From Verrucomicrobiota bacterium (GTDB taxonomy: Bacteria > Verrucomicrobiota > Kiritimatiellia > SS1-B-03-39 > UBA6053): DNA of 64,000 bases. This document shows, piece by piece, positions 18,323 through 27,540 of the stretch. Numbering within the stretch: the stretch's first letter is position 1; each line of letters starts with the position of its first letter. The notes under the pieces are model-generated. The model saw nothing but the letters and a program-made list of their open reading frames with translations, did no database searches and was not told the DNA's origin. Made by a program: the position numbers and the translations under genes. The stretch is from the NCBI GenBank assembly GCA_020831625.1, contig JAFIGD010000015.1:1-64000 (forward strand), in the 5' to 3' direction.

Positions 18323-20104
18323 ATGCAGAAAATCCGTTTATCCGTTGAGTTGAGTGCAGAGGAAATTCAGGCCCGTCTGGACGCCGCAAATCCCGGGGAC
18401 TGTTTTGTTTTCGAGCCCGGGGTGTATCGGGGTTGCTTTCAGGTGACGCGTTCGGGGACGGCGGAGGCTCCGATTTGTCTGGAGGCGGAACTTCCGGGTC
18501 AAACCGTGTTCACGGGGACCGATTTAATAAAGGACTGGGCACCGGACGCGGAGCGGGCGGGGGTCTGGGTGGCGGAGTGCGATCTGTCCGCGATTCCGCC
18601 GGAAACAAAGTTCGGGCCGCTGCTCGGTCGGCGGGAACAGGTGTTTGTGGACGGGATTCCCCTGCGGCAGGTGCTACATGCGGATCAGATGAAACCCGGC
18701 TGTTTCCGGGTGGAGGACGGCAGGGTGTATTTCTCTCCGGATGTGTTCACGGGCGAGGAGCGGGGCGGGGAGCTGGAGGTGGACGCCGGGGCGATTACCG
18801 GCGGCGGCCGGAAAACGCTGGACCGGTCTTCGCCGGAAAACTGCTGGCCGTTTCTGACGCGTCCGTTTGATCCGGCGGCGCACCGCATTGAGGTGACGAC
18901 CCGGGGAGGCGTGTTCACCACCGGGGTGCCGAATGACCGGGAGAGTGTTTCGCACCTTCAGATCCGGGGACTGGTGTTCCGGGGTTCCGGCGACGCGCCG
19001 CAGCAGTGCATGGCCCGTTTTTGCGGTCAGCATTTGCGGATTGAGAATTGTCTGTTTGAATACGGCGCGGCGCGCGGGTTTGATCTGCGTTGCGACCATT
19101 CGGTGATGCGGGGATGTGTCACCCGGCTGAACGGTCAGATGGGCTTTTCGGGATACGGGGATCACAATCTGCTGGAGGATTGCGCGCTGCTTTACAACAA
19201 TACCCGTCATTCGGATTTTGTGTGTTTTGAGCAGGGCGGTTCCAAAATTGTTCGCGCGGGGCACTGGCGGGTGCGGCGGGTGCGCTGTGTGGGGAACGAC
19301 GGGCCGGGGATCTGGTTTGATATCGACAACCATGATATTGTGATCGAGCAGTGCTGGTGCGAGGGCAACAGCGGTCCGGGCATCATGTATGAGATTTCCC
19401 GGGATGCGGACATCCGGAACAATGTGTGTCTGAACAACGGACACGCGTATCAGAAAGACGTGCGGTTCAACAGTATTCACAATTCGGTGGGGCATGTGGA
19501 ACCGGTCTATGGTCAGGGGATTCTGGTGCAGATGTCGCGGAATGTGCGGGTTTACAACAACACCTGTGTCGGGAACCGCCGTTGCGGCGTTGAGTTGCGG
19601 CATCATCCTTATCAGCAGGCCGGAAATCCGGGCCATTCGAAGGAGACCTACCGGATGCGGGACAACGAGGTGTTTAACAATGTGCTGGCGGACAACAGTT
19701 GGAACAATCTGATGGTGAGTCAGACACCCGCGAATCCGGTCAAAGCCGGCGAGGTCCTGAACAACAGGCACGATTATAATCTGTATCACACCAGTGCGGC
19801 GCTGACACAGCACGAGGGCTGTCTGAGCGCGTATTGCCGGTGGGGCAAGACCCAGCACGCGGGGTCGATGTCGCTGGAGGAGTGGCGGGCAATGACCCAT
19901 CAGGACATGCATTCGATCCAGTGGGACCCGTTTTTCAAGGCGCCTGCGGAAAAGGATTTCAGGGTGGAGCCTGTGTCCCCGGTGGTCGGCCGGGGGAAAC
20001 CCGTGGAGGGTCTGGAGGTGGATTACGCCGGAAATCCCCGCCCGGACCGTCCGGCAATCGGCGCGTTTGAAGCCTGCGACGGATTTATTGATACGCATTT
20101 CTAA
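18323..20104 (+). CDS. Right-handed parallel beta-helix protein
   Basis: A 593-residue protein starting at ATG with AAGGA 8 nt upstream and no signal peptide. Residues about 1-200 lay out a fibronectin/lyase-like entry (FEPGVYRG, then LEAELPGQ). From about 210 to 460 there are stacked coils with repeated patterns of the type IENCLF, MRGCV, LLEDCAL, IRNNVCLNN and VYNNTCVGN, the mark of PbH1 repeats. The C-terminal end (DYAGNPRPDRPAIGAFE) is a common closing strand of such proteins. This fold is shared by polysaccharide lyases and glycosidases acting on pectin, alginate and carrageenan. No catalytic residue can be assigned safely, so the function is open. Confidence 0.75.
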   Translation: MQKIRLSVELSAEEIQARLDAANPGDCFVFEPGVYRGCFQVTRSGTAEAPICLEAELPGQTVFTGTDLIKDWAPDAERAGVWVAECDLSAIPPETKFGPLLGRREQVFVDGIPLRQVLHADQMKPGCFRVEDGRVYFSPDVFTGEERGGELEVDAGAITGGGRKTLDRSSPENCWPFLTRPFDPAAHRIEVTTRGGVFTTGVPNDRESVSHLQIRGLVFRGSGDAPQQCMARFCGQHLRIENCLFEYGAARGFDLRCDHSVMRGCVTRLNGQMGFSGYGDHNLLEDCALLYNNTRHSDFVCFEQGGSKIVRAGHWRVRRVRCVGNDGPGIWFDIDNHDIVIEQCWCEGNSGPGIMYEISRDADIRNNVCLNNGHAYQKDVRFNSIHNSVGHVEPVYGQGILVQMSRNVRVYNNTCVGNRRCGVELRHHPYQQAGNPGHSKETYRMRDNEVFNNVLADNSWNNLMVSQTPANPVKAGEVLNNRHDYNLYHTSAALTQHEGCLSAYCRWGKTQHAGSMSLEEWRAMTHQDMHSIQWDPFFKAPAEKDFRVEPVSPVVGRGKPVEGLEVDYAGNPRPDRPAIGAFEACDGFIDTHF

Positions 20105-20151
20105 TTAAAATCTATTTTGCTTTTTCTACGCTCCGGGGGTAGTCTTTTGAA

Positions 20152-21747
20152 ATGAATACATCTCCCCTGTTTTTTTCCCGCCGTCGTTTTCTGAGTCTGG
20201 GCGCGGGTGCCGCCGCCTATGGCATGTTGCCGTTCCGCGCTTCCGCCGAGGAACTCGGCTATGACAAGGTTTCGGTAATACACACCACGGATTTGCACGG
20301 CAATATTCTGCCGACCTCCACCTATGACGGAGTGGGGAATGTGGGCGGGCTGGCGCGGTGTGCGACCCGGATTAAGCAGTGGCGGATGAAAAATCCGCAT
20401 TCGATGCTGGTGGATATCGGCGATTTGTATCAGGGCACCCAGGCGGGGTACGCCACGCGCGGGAATTTAATGACCCGCTGCCTGAATCATTTGGATTTTG
20501 ACGCCTGGATTCTGGGAAATCATGAGTTTGACTGGGGAATTGACGCGGTGCATCAGGCGGTGGAGGATTCCCGGATGCCGGTGCTGGCGGGAAACACGGT
20601 GTTTGATGAAGCGGAGTCCTGGAACCCGGATCATCGCGACAAGGCGAAGGTGTTTCCCTACATTTTGAAAGAGGTGAACGGATACCGGATCGCGTTTATC
20701 GGGCTGACCACGCCCGGAATGGCCAACTGGTTTCAGCCGGAGATGATCCGCGGATTCAGCGCCGTGGATCCGGTGCCGGTGTTGCGCAAAACGATTGACG
20801 AACTGAAGGCGCACCGTCCGGACGCGCTGATTCTGGGGACGCACATGGGCATTCGTCCCTGGTCCACGGAGGATGACGCCGCCAACCGCCTGTTCGGGCT
20901 GACGGAGGCTTGTCCGGAAATTGACGCGATCATCGGCGGGCACACGCACCGGGATCAGCCCAATGAGCGGGTGAACGATGTGCTGTACACCCAGGCGAGT
21001 TATTTCGGGATTCATCTGGGGCGGCTGGATCTGGTGTTCGACCGGACCACGCGGAAGCTGGAATATCTGCAGCCGCTGACGGCGTACATGGACGGCTCGG
21101 TGGCGGTGGATCCGGAGGTGGTGTCGCTGGTGCGGGACGATTTGGAGGAGGCCGACGCCTACATGACCGACACGGTCGGTGAATTCGCGGAGCCGTTGGG
21201 GATCACCAATTCCCCCGGGCATCCGAGTGAACTGGAGCGGCTGATCGGGTCCTCGATTTATGAAGGGCTGAAACAGCGGGATATCGAGGTGGACGCGGTT
21301 CTGCACGGACTGTTGTTCGCGGACTATGAGATTCCCGCCGGCGAAAAAACGGTGCGGGACATGTGGGGGATTATTCCGTTCGAGAATTATCTGGTGACGG
21401 CGGAGGTCACCCGGGAGCAGTTGCACACGATTTTGATGGAGGTTTTCGGAAATGTCCGGCAGTTGCGTTCGGTCATGGGCCTGGAGGTGGAGATCAGCGG
21501 AAGAGGTCAGGCGATGGCCATCGAGGATATCCGCCTCAGAGGCGGAGAACCCCTGCCGGACCGGAAAATCCGAATCGCCCTGAATTCCTATGACGCCTCG
21601 TCAGGCGGGGGGCGTTTTCCGATTTTGCGGGAGATCTTAATGGAGGCGGAATCCAACCGTCAGCTTCATTTCCTGCAGTCGCGCGCGCTCTTGATCGAGT
21701 ATGTTCAAAAGCACTCGCCGGTGAAAGTGGCGGACTTTCCGGTTTAA
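20152..21747 (+). CDS. Tat-exported 5'-nucleotidase / metallophosphoesterase
   Basis: A 531-residue protein with a twin-arginine signal (SRRRFLSLGAGAAA). The metallophosphoesterase domain (about 40-310) has the dimetal motifs TTDLHGN, DIGDLYQGT, GNHEFDWG and GGHTHRD in canonical order. Residues about 340-510 form the 5'-nucleotidase C-terminal domain (DMWGIIPFENYL, NSYDASSGGG). It probably hydrolyses nucleoside monophosphates or related phosphate esters in the periplasm, as UshA-family enzymes do, giving phosphate and nucleosides. No Shine-Dalgarno is visible. The next gene on the same strand is purA, 124 nt downstream, so it may have a separate promoter. Confidence 0.88.
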   Translation: MNTSPLFFSRRRFLSLGAGAAAYGMLPFRASAEELGYDKVSVIHTTDLHGNILPTSTYDGVGNVGGLARCATRIKQWRMKNPHSMLVDIGDLYQGTQAGYATRGNLMTRCLNHLDFDAWILGNHEFDWGIDAVHQAVEDSRMPVLAGNTVFDEAESWNPDHRDKAKVFPYILKEVNGYRIAFIGLTTPGMANWFQPEMIRGFSAVDPVPVLRKTIDELKAHRPDALILGTHMGIRPWSTEDDAANRLFGLTEACPEIDAIIGGHTHRDQPNERVNDVLYTQASYFGIHLGRLDLVFDRTTRKLEYLQPLTAYMDGSVAVDPEVVSLVRDDLEEADAYMTDTVGEFAEPLGITNSPGHPSELERLIGSSIYEGLKQRDIEVDAVLHGLLFADYEIPAGEKTVRDMWGIIPFENYLVTAEVTREQLHTILMEVFGNVRQLRSVMGLEVEISGRGQAMAIEDIRLRGGEPLPDRKIRIALNSYDASSGGGRFPILREILMEAESNRQLHFLQSRALLIEYVQKHSPVKVADFPV

Positions 21748-21871
21748 GCCTTTTTCATCTTTCTGATTGATCAATCCCGCTGGATTGTTTACGGGGTGTT
21801 TATTCCAGATCAGGGTCGGGCGAGTGAGTCCGGCCCTGTTGAGTGTAGACACAACGAAAGGCAAATACCTG

Positions 21872-23173
21872 ATGGCAACCCGAGTGTTGATTGGCGGACA
21901 ATGGGGCGATGAAGGCAAAGGAAAAATTGTGGATGTTCTGACCGAACAGGCCACGTGGATCGCCCGCTTTCAGGGCGGAAACAATGCCGGGCACACGGTG
22001 AAGGTCGGTGACCAGAAGTTTGTGCTGCACCTGATTCCCAGCGGGATCCTCCGGGAGGGCAAAACCTGCATTCTGGGCAACGGCTGTGTGATTGATCCGA
22101 GCGGATTTTTGAAAGAACTGGATGAAGTCCGCGCGGGCGGAATCAATACGGAGGGGCGTTTGTGGATTTCGGACCGGGCGCAGCTGGCGCTGCCGTATCA
22201 CCGGGCGCTGGACGGGGCGCGGGAGACGCGCGACTGCGGGAAGACGGTAAAAATCGGCACCACCCGCCGGGGAATCGGTCCGGCGTACGCGGATAAAATG
22301 ACGCGGATGGGGCTGCGGGCCGGGGATATGCTGGAGGATGATTTTGAAGAGCGGCTGCGTCACAATATTGAGGAACACAACCGGACGCTGGTGTTTCAGG
22401 GGCATGATCCTTTGGGCATGGAGGCCACGGTTGCGGAGGTTTTGGGGGCCGCGGAGCGGATGATTCCGATGATCACGGACACGACGCTGCTGTTGAATCA
22501 GGCGGTGTTGAAGGGCGAGGAGGTTCTGTTTGAGGGCGCGCAGGGAACAATGCTGGACATTGACCACGGGTCCTATCCGTTTGTGACCTCAAGCAACACC
22601 ACCTCCGGCGGGGCGGCGACGGGCACCGGGGTGCCGCCGAACCGGATCCGGGACGTGATCGGGGTGGTGAAGGCGTACACGACCCGGGTGGGCGAGGGGC
22701 CGTTTCCGACCGAACTGTTTGACGATGACGGCATGAACATGGCCAAAGTCGGGGATGAATTCGGCGCGACCACCGGCCGTCCCCGGCGCTGCGGGTGGTT
22801 CGACGCGGTGGTGGCCCGGTATGCGGTGATGGTGAACGGCGTGAACTGGTGGGCGCTGACCAAGCTGGATGTGCTGGACGCGTTCAAGACCATCAAAATC
22901 TGTGTGGCCTATGACATGGACGGTCAGCGGATTGAATATCTGCCCGCCCACATCCGCCGGTTCGCGGCCTGCAGGCCGGTTTACGAGGAAATGCCGGGCT
23001 GGAACACGCCCACAACGCATATCCGGACCTGGGAGGCGCTTCCGGAGGCCTGTCGGAACTATATCCGGCGGATCGAGGAGTTGACCTGCGCGCCGGCCGG
23101 GTTTGTCTCGGTGGGGCCGAAGCGGGACGAAACCATTCTCACCCCGAATGCTCCCGCGGATTTGAAGGGCTGA
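21872..23173 (+). CDS. purA: Adenylosuccinate synthetase
   Basis: A 433-residue enzyme joining IMP and aspartate with GTP to adenylosuccinate, the committed step of AMP synthesis. The N-terminus MATRVLIGGQWGDEGKGK is the family signature including the P-loop; GIGPAYADK is the second signature; a GTP-binding TKLDVLD is near the end. The frame is open from 21767, but homology starts at MATRV, so the ATG at 21872 is chosen; AAAGG lies about 10 nt before it. It opens a tight run purA-uppS-cdsA-mazG of gaps of 6 nt or less, so these are probably one transcript. Confidence 0.95.
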   Translation: MATRVLIGGQWGDEGKGKIVDVLTEQATWIARFQGGNNAGHTVKVGDQKFVLHLIPSGILREGKTCILGNGCVIDPSGFLKELDEVRAGGINTEGRLWISDRAQLALPYHRALDGARETRDCGKTVKIGTTRRGIGPAYADKMTRMGLRAGDMLEDDFEERLRHNIEEHNRTLVFQGHDPLGMEATVAEVLGAAERMIPMITDTTLLLNQAVLKGEEVLFEGAQGTMLDIDHGSYPFVTSSNTTSGGAATGTGVPPNRIRDVIGVVKAYTTRVGEGPFPTELFDDDGMNMAKVGDEFGATTGRPRRCGWFDAVVARYAVMVNGVNWWALTKLDVLDAFKTIKICVAYDMDGQRIEYLPAHIRRFAACRPVYEEMPGWNTPTTHIRTWEALPEACRNYIRRIEELTCAPAGFVSVGPKRDETILTPNAPADLKG

Positions 23174-23179
23174 ACCACG

Positions 23180-23914
23180 ATGACTGACGGTCCCGCCAAC
23201 GTTCCCCAAAAGGTCCCGCATCATGTGGCCATCATTATGGATGGGAACGGCCGCTGGGCGCAGCAGCGGGGGTTGTCGCGTCTGAAAGGGCATGAGCAGG
23301 GGGCGGAGTCGGTGCGGGCGGTCATGAAAGGGGCCCGCAATCACGGCGTGCGGATTTTGACGCTGTATGCGTTCAGTGTCGAGAACTGGTCCCGTCCGGC
23401 GGCGGAGGTGAACGGGTTGATGAACCTGTTGCCCCGCTTTCTTCGCAAGCACGAGCACCTGCTTCATGAAAACGGCACCCGTTTGCGTGCCATCGGCCGG
23501 CTGAATGATTTGCCGGCCAACACCCGCAAGGATTTATTCCGGGTGATGGCCGACACTGAGGCGTATACCGAGCGGCAACTGGTGCTGGCCCTGAGTTACG
23601 GCGGGCGTGCGGAGTTGACGGACGCGGTGCGGGCCCTGGCTCGGAAAGTGAAGGCCGGAGAACTGGATCCGGAAGCGATTGAACCGGAAACGTTTGCCGG
23701 TGAACTGTATGCGCCGGATCTGCCGGACCCCGATTTCATGATCCGCACCAGCGGGGAGCAGCGGATCAGCAATTTTCTGCTTTGGCAGCTTTCGTATGCG
23801 GAGTTGTATTTCGCGCCGGAACTGTGGCCGGATTTCCGGGAGGAGCAGTTTGCAGAGGCGATGCGGGTGTATGCGGGCCGTCAGCGGCGTTTCGGAGGGG
23901 TGGCGTCATGCTGA
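23180..23914 (+). CDS. uppS: Isoprenyl transferase (undecaprenyl diphosphate synthase)
   Basis: A 244-residue cis-prenyltransferase that extends farnesyl diphosphate with isopentenyl diphosphate to the C55 carrier for peptidoglycan and O-antigen. The key Asp is in IMDGNGRWA, followed by GHEQGAE; the substrate-binding RTSGEQRISNF and LSYAELYF signature is intact near the end. A GAAGGG run lies 9 nt before the ATG. It begins 6 nt after purA and overlaps the start of cdsA by 7 nt, a common gene pair for lipid carrier and phospholipid synthesis. Confidence 0.95.
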   Translation: MTDGPANVPQKVPHHVAIIMDGNGRWAQQRGLSRLKGHEQGAESVRAVMKGARNHGVRILTLYAFSVENWSRPAAEVNGLMNLLPRFLRKHEHLLHENGTRLRAIGRLNDLPANTRKDLFRVMADTEAYTERQLVLALSYGGRAELTDAVRALARKVKAGELDPEAIEPETFAGELYAPDLPDPDFMIRTSGEQRISNFLLWQLSYAELYFAPELWPDFREEQFAEAMRVYAGRQRRFGGVASC

Positions 23915-24765
23915 AATACCGTTTGATCAGCGGATTCAGCTTTATGGGGCTGGTGGCGGCGATGGCGGTCTGGGCGCCGACCTGGGTGATCGGCCTGTTT
24001 ATTCTGGTGCTCTGTTCGCTGGCGATTCTGGAGACGGTGAGTCTGCTGACTGCGGCGGGCTATCCCTCGCTGAAATGGACGTCGCTGTCGGTGGGCCTGT
24101 TGTGGATGCTCGCGGCCTGGTTCGCGGCGTCGGGAAACGGGGCGGTGCGTTCGTTGAATTGGATTATGCCGGGGCTGTCCGCCTGGGCGATTTTTCTGGG
24201 CTGTCTTTTCCGGTCGGATCAGAGCCAAACCCTGCCAAAGCTCACGGGTAGTTTCTGCACGGTGGCGTATGTGCCGGGGCTGATGCAGTTTTTGCTTTTG
24301 CTGTTGTTTTTGGGCAAGGGTTCCGTGCATCAGGACGGACGCATGTTGCTCTTTTACGGGATTCTGGTGATTAAATTCACGGATATCGGGGCGTATTTCA
24401 CGGGCTGCGCGATTGGGAAGCACAAACTGATTCCCAAAATCAGCCCGGCGAAAACCTGGGAGGGTGCTGTCGGCGGCGTTTTGGTGTCGGTGCTTGTCAG
24501 CCTCATCACGCTGAGTGTTTTCCGGTTTTCGGTAAGCGGGGTAACGTTCCGGCTGGTTGACGGGGTCCTCCTGGGGGTGTTGCTGGCGGTTGCCGGGATT
24601 CTGGGGGATCTGGTGGAGTCGATGCTGAAACGCGGGGCGGACATCAAAGACAGCGGGCACTGGATCAAGGGCATGGGCGGTCTGCTGGATGTTTTGGACA
24701 GTCTGTTGTTTGCGTTTCCGGTGTTGTACCTCTATGTCTTGTGGATGCAACACCGGGGATTTTAA
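23908..24765 (+). CDS. cdsA: Phosphatidate cytidylyltransferase
   Basis: A 285-residue integral membrane enzyme making CDP-diacylglycerol from phosphatidate and CTP. It has about eight hydrophobic segments. The diagnostic C-terminal motif is present: a Lys-Arg followed by KDSGH, GMGGLLDVLDS, matching the S-x-x-K-R-x4-KD-x8-GHGG-x2-DR-x-D pattern with Val in place of the usual Arg. The metal-binding ITDIGAYF-like region and SPAKTWEG are also seen. The ATG at 23908 overlaps the end of uppS, giving translational coupling; the upstream in-frame extension is uppS sequence. It is followed by mazG after 3 nt. Confidence 0.93.
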   Translation: MLKYRLISGFSFMGLVAAMAVWAPTWVIGLFILVLCSLAILETVSLLTAAGYPSLKWTSLSVGLLWMLAAWFAASGNGAVRSLNWIMPGLSAWAIFLGCLFRSDQSQTLPKLTGSFCTVAYVPGLMQFLLLLLFLGKGSVHQDGRMLLFYGILVIKFTDIGAYFTGCAIGKHKLIPKISPAKTWEGAVGGVLVSVLVSLITLSVFRFSVSGVTFRLVDGVLLGVLLAVAGILGDLVESMLKRGADIKDSGHWIKGMGGLLDVLDSLLFAFPVLYLYVLWMQHRGF

Positions 24766-24768
24766 ACT

Positions 24769-25560
24769 ATGAGCGAACAACTGAACCGCCTGCTGGAGAT
24801 TATGGAGACCCTGCGCTCGGAGACCGGGTGCCCCTGGGACCGGGAGCAAACGCTGGAGACGCTGCGGCCGTATGCGGTGGAGGAGGTGTACGAGGTGCTC
24901 GACGCGATTGACCGGGGGGATGTGGCGGACCATTGCGAGGAGCTGGGGGATTTGCTGCTGCAGGTGGTGTTTCAGGCGCAGCTCCGGAAAGAGGCGGGGG
25001 AATTCACCTTTGAGGATGTGGCGCGCTCTATCTCGGACAAGCTGGTGCGGCGTCATCCGCATGTGTTCGGGGATGTGGATGTGGCGGATTCGGCGGAGGT
25101 GCTGAAAAACTGGAATCAGATCAAGGAGCAGGAAAAATCAGGACGCACGGTTCCGCCGCCCTCGGGAATGGACCGAATTTCCAAATCGCTTCCGGCGCTG
25201 CTCAAAGCGCATGATCTGCAGAAAGAGGCGGCAAAATTGGGATTTGACTGGCCGGAGATCGGTCCGGTGCTGGACAAGGTCGAGGAGGAGATCGCGGAAT
25301 TGCGGACGGCGCTGGATGCGGGGGACACCGCGCACGCGGTGGAGGAATACGGGGATATTCTGTTTGCGATGGCGAATGTGGGGCGTCATTTGCGCGTCAG
25401 CGGCGAGCAGGCGCTGCAGGACAGCTGCACGAAATTCCGGCGGCGCTTCCGGGGGGTGGAGGAACGGGCGGAGGCTTCGGGCAAGCCCATGTCGGAGCAC
25501 ACGCTGGCGGAGCTGGATGACTATTGGAACGAAGTCAAGCGTCGGGAGCGCGATGCGTAA
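24769..25560 (+). CDS. mazG: Nucleoside triphosphate pyrophosphohydrolase MazG
   Basis: A 263-residue all-alpha NTP pyrophosphohydrolase that turns noncanonical and ordinary NTPs into NMPs, a housecleaning and stringent-response role. Two MazG repeats are seen: the N-terminal one has CPWDREQT, the EEVYEVLDA and EELGDLLLQVVF metal-binding helices and KLVRRHPHVFG; the second has EEEIAEL and EEYGDILFAMANV. Length matches the E. coli type (263 residues). It starts 3 nt after cdsA and its last 8 nt overlap the next gene, so it is inside the operon. Confidence 0.93.
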   Translation: MSEQLNRLLEIMETLRSETGCPWDREQTLETLRPYAVEEVYEVLDAIDRGDVADHCEELGDLLLQVVFQAQLRKEAGEFTFEDVARSISDKLVRRHPHVFGDVDVADSAEVLKNWNQIKEQEKSGRTVPPPSGMDRISKSLPALLKAHDLQKEAAKLGFDWPEIGPVLDKVEEEIAELRTALDAGDTAHAVEEYGDILFAMANVGRHLRVSGEQALQDSCTKFRRRFRGVEERAEASGKPMSEHTLAELDDYWNEVKRRERDA

Positions 25561-26956
25561 GCGGGCGGGTCGTCTGTTGCCGGCGCTGTTGTTGACGGGG
25601 TTGAGTCTGTTTTATCTTTTTCGACCGACCGGGGAACATGCGCCGCTGATGAACGCGGTTTCCCCGTCCGCGGAATGGGTGTCGTTTCATGAATCTCCGG
25701 GGAAGCGCTATGATGAGCTTCTGGCCTTGCCCTGGGTGGAGCATCTGCTGGAGATGACGGATACGAAAGCGGACAGCGGCACCCGCTTTTGGATTCGGGA
25801 ATTGTTTCCGAAGGAGGTGTTGCTGGCGCGGGAAGGCGGGATGGGCGTTGATTACACGCCGGGCTGGGTTCTGGTGAGCCGGATATCCGGGCGGCAGACC
25901 CGATTGCGGCTGATGTTGGATTTTTTCGGCCTGGACGGATATGAGCGGGTGGGAAAGCATAACGGGAACATTCTTTGGACCCGGTTTGAGGAGGGCGAGA
26001 CTCCGATGACGGTGACTCTTGCCAACGGCAAACTGATTTTTGTGGTGCATGAAGATCCGCAGGCGATCCGGGACGTATTGGAACGCCTGGAAGGCCGGCG
26101 GCACCGCTTTTTGCAGTTCCGCAGTCTGCCGGAAGCCCTGCTGCCCGGTCCAGAGCCGTCGGACCGGGGGTTCTGGCTCGGGAACATGGACTGGCCGGAG
26201 ATGTTCGGCGTTGTGACGGATTTTTCCGATGCGGTCACCCCAACGCTCCGGGCGCTTGGCCCCGGGGTTGACAAGCTGACGGACACGGCTGACGAGGACG
26301 CAAACCGTTTCGCGGCCCGCCTTGGCGGTCCCTCCACGCTGGCGATGCTGCGTCTTCCGTTCATACAGGAGCGGGGGAAAGGGAGCACTCATTTTCTCCT
26401 GATTGGCGGACGGTTTCGAAGTCCCCTGGCAATCGTCAATTTGCCGACGGCGGTATTGATCGAGCCGTCGGAAACTGAAATACAGGCCCGCGAAATTGCC
26501 GGAGAGTGGATAAGTTCCTTTGCCCAACGGACCGGGGTGAACTGGTCCTCCGTCGATACCCGGGACGGACGGGTTTTTCTTCCGGAAGACCGGATGGTCC
26601 GGCGTTTTATGGATTCCGCGCACCGGCCGTTTGCCGGGTGGCGGGAAGGGAAGATGCTGTTGAGCTCCAGTGAAAGCACTTTGGGACGTTTGGAGGCGCG
26701 TTTGGGGGAGCCGGCTGCGGATTTTGAGTTGCGGGATGTTCCCTGGTTGGATGGGGAGACCTTTCTGTGGGCCAGCGGGGCCGGAATGGCCGAGGATCTT
26801 GGTGGACTGGGGTCGGTTTTGGGGCTTTTGCGCTGGCAGGGCGTTGACGCGACCGGGGTAAGGCGTCTGCTCGAAGGTCTGTCCCGATTCGAACTGTGGG
26901 GGCGGAAATTTGGAGAAGAAGCGGTTTTTCAACTTCGGTTTGATTCGCAGGAATGA
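25553..26956 (+). CDS. Membrane-anchored protein of unknown function
   Basis: A 467-residue product with an N-terminal membrane segment (MRKRAGRL, then a Leu-rich run to YLFRP) and a large outside domain. The ATG at 25553 overlaps the end of mazG; earlier in-frame sequence is mazG in another frame. The body has scattered patterns such as PGWVLVSRISG, LIGGRFRSPLAIV and a late GETFLWASGAGMAEDLGG, which look like repeated beta-alpha units seen in DUF3352-like or Verrucomicrobial hypothetical proteins, but I do not recognise the family with certainty. Translational coupling to mazG suggests co-expression; nothing points to a catalytic site. Confidence 0.7.
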   Translation: MRKRAGRLLPALLLTGLSLFYLFRPTGEHAPLMNAVSPSAEWVSFHESPGKRYDELLALPWVEHLLEMTDTKADSGTRFWIRELFPKEVLLAREGGMGVDYTPGWVLVSRISGRQTRLRLMLDFFGLDGYERVGKHNGNILWTRFEEGETPMTVTLANGKLIFVVHEDPQAIRDVLERLEGRRHRFLQFRSLPEALLPGPEPSDRGFWLGNMDWPEMFGVVTDFSDAVTPTLRALGPGVDKLTDTADEDANRFAARLGGPSTLAMLRLPFIQERGKGSTHFLLIGGRFRSPLAIVNLPTAVLIEPSETEIQAREIAGEWISSFAQRTGVNWSSVDTRDGRVFLPEDRMVRRFMDSAHRPFAGWREGKMLLSSSESTLGRLEARLGEPAADFELRDVPWLDGETFLWASGAGMAEDLGGLGSVLGLLRWQGVDATGVRRLLEGLSRFELWGRKFGEEAVFQLRFDSQE

Positions 26957-27065
26957 CGTTTTCTCATATCTGCAACTTTACAAAAGCCGGAATTTAGGCG
27001 AAATTAGATAAATTCTCGGTCGAGTTAAGTCTGGCCTGATTTCTGCTATTCAATGACCAAACACC

Positions 27066-27533
27066 ATGTCCTTCATCTTACGCTACATTGAAAGTTTGTT
27101 TACCGGGTGGACCCTCTCCACCGGCGGGGTCGTCTCCGTGTTTTTGGGGATTTTTATTATATCCAGTTGGAGCATCGCTTTTGTGGGGGCGTTCTGTCAG
27201 GTGCGGAGAACGCCCATGTATGTGGCGATGTTGGCGGTGGGCATGGGAATGTTGATGTCGTTATTGACTGCGGGGCTGGTGCATGGTCACCTGCCGGAAA
27301 TCGCCAATGAATTTACCCCCTGGGGACTGTTGATCACCTCGTTTGTGCTGACCTCGTTTGTGTTTTCAATTCCGCTGGTCCAAGCTCTCTGGCACACGAG
27401 TTATTTTCAGGGCTTCTGCTGTGTCGCCGGGGGGTATTTTTTGATTATCTGTGTGATGCTTGCGGTTCAGATGAGCGCCCAGCCTGTAAAAAGCCTGCCG
27501 GCACGGCCCACCATTCCGATTTTCCGGAATTGA
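27066..27533 (+). CDS. Small four-helix membrane protein, unknown
   Basis: A 155-residue protein with four hydrophobic segments (near residues 19-42, 51-71, 83-105 and 115-136) and a short polar C-terminal tail. No cofactor or transport motif is seen, and I do not recognise the family. The gene is alone on its strand, 109 nt after the previous gene and convergent with the M23 peptidase gene whose end is 8 nt away. There is no Shine-Dalgarno before the ATG. Confidence 0.6.
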   Translation: MSFILRYIESLFTGWTLSTGGVVSVFLGIFIISSWSIAFVGAFCQVRRTPMYVAMLAVGMGMLMSLLTAGLVHGHLPEIANEFTPWGLLITSFVLTSFVFSIPLVQALWHTSYFQGFCCVAGGYFLIICVMLAVQMSAQPVKSLPARPTIPIFRN

Positions 27534-27540
27534 GGTTCGC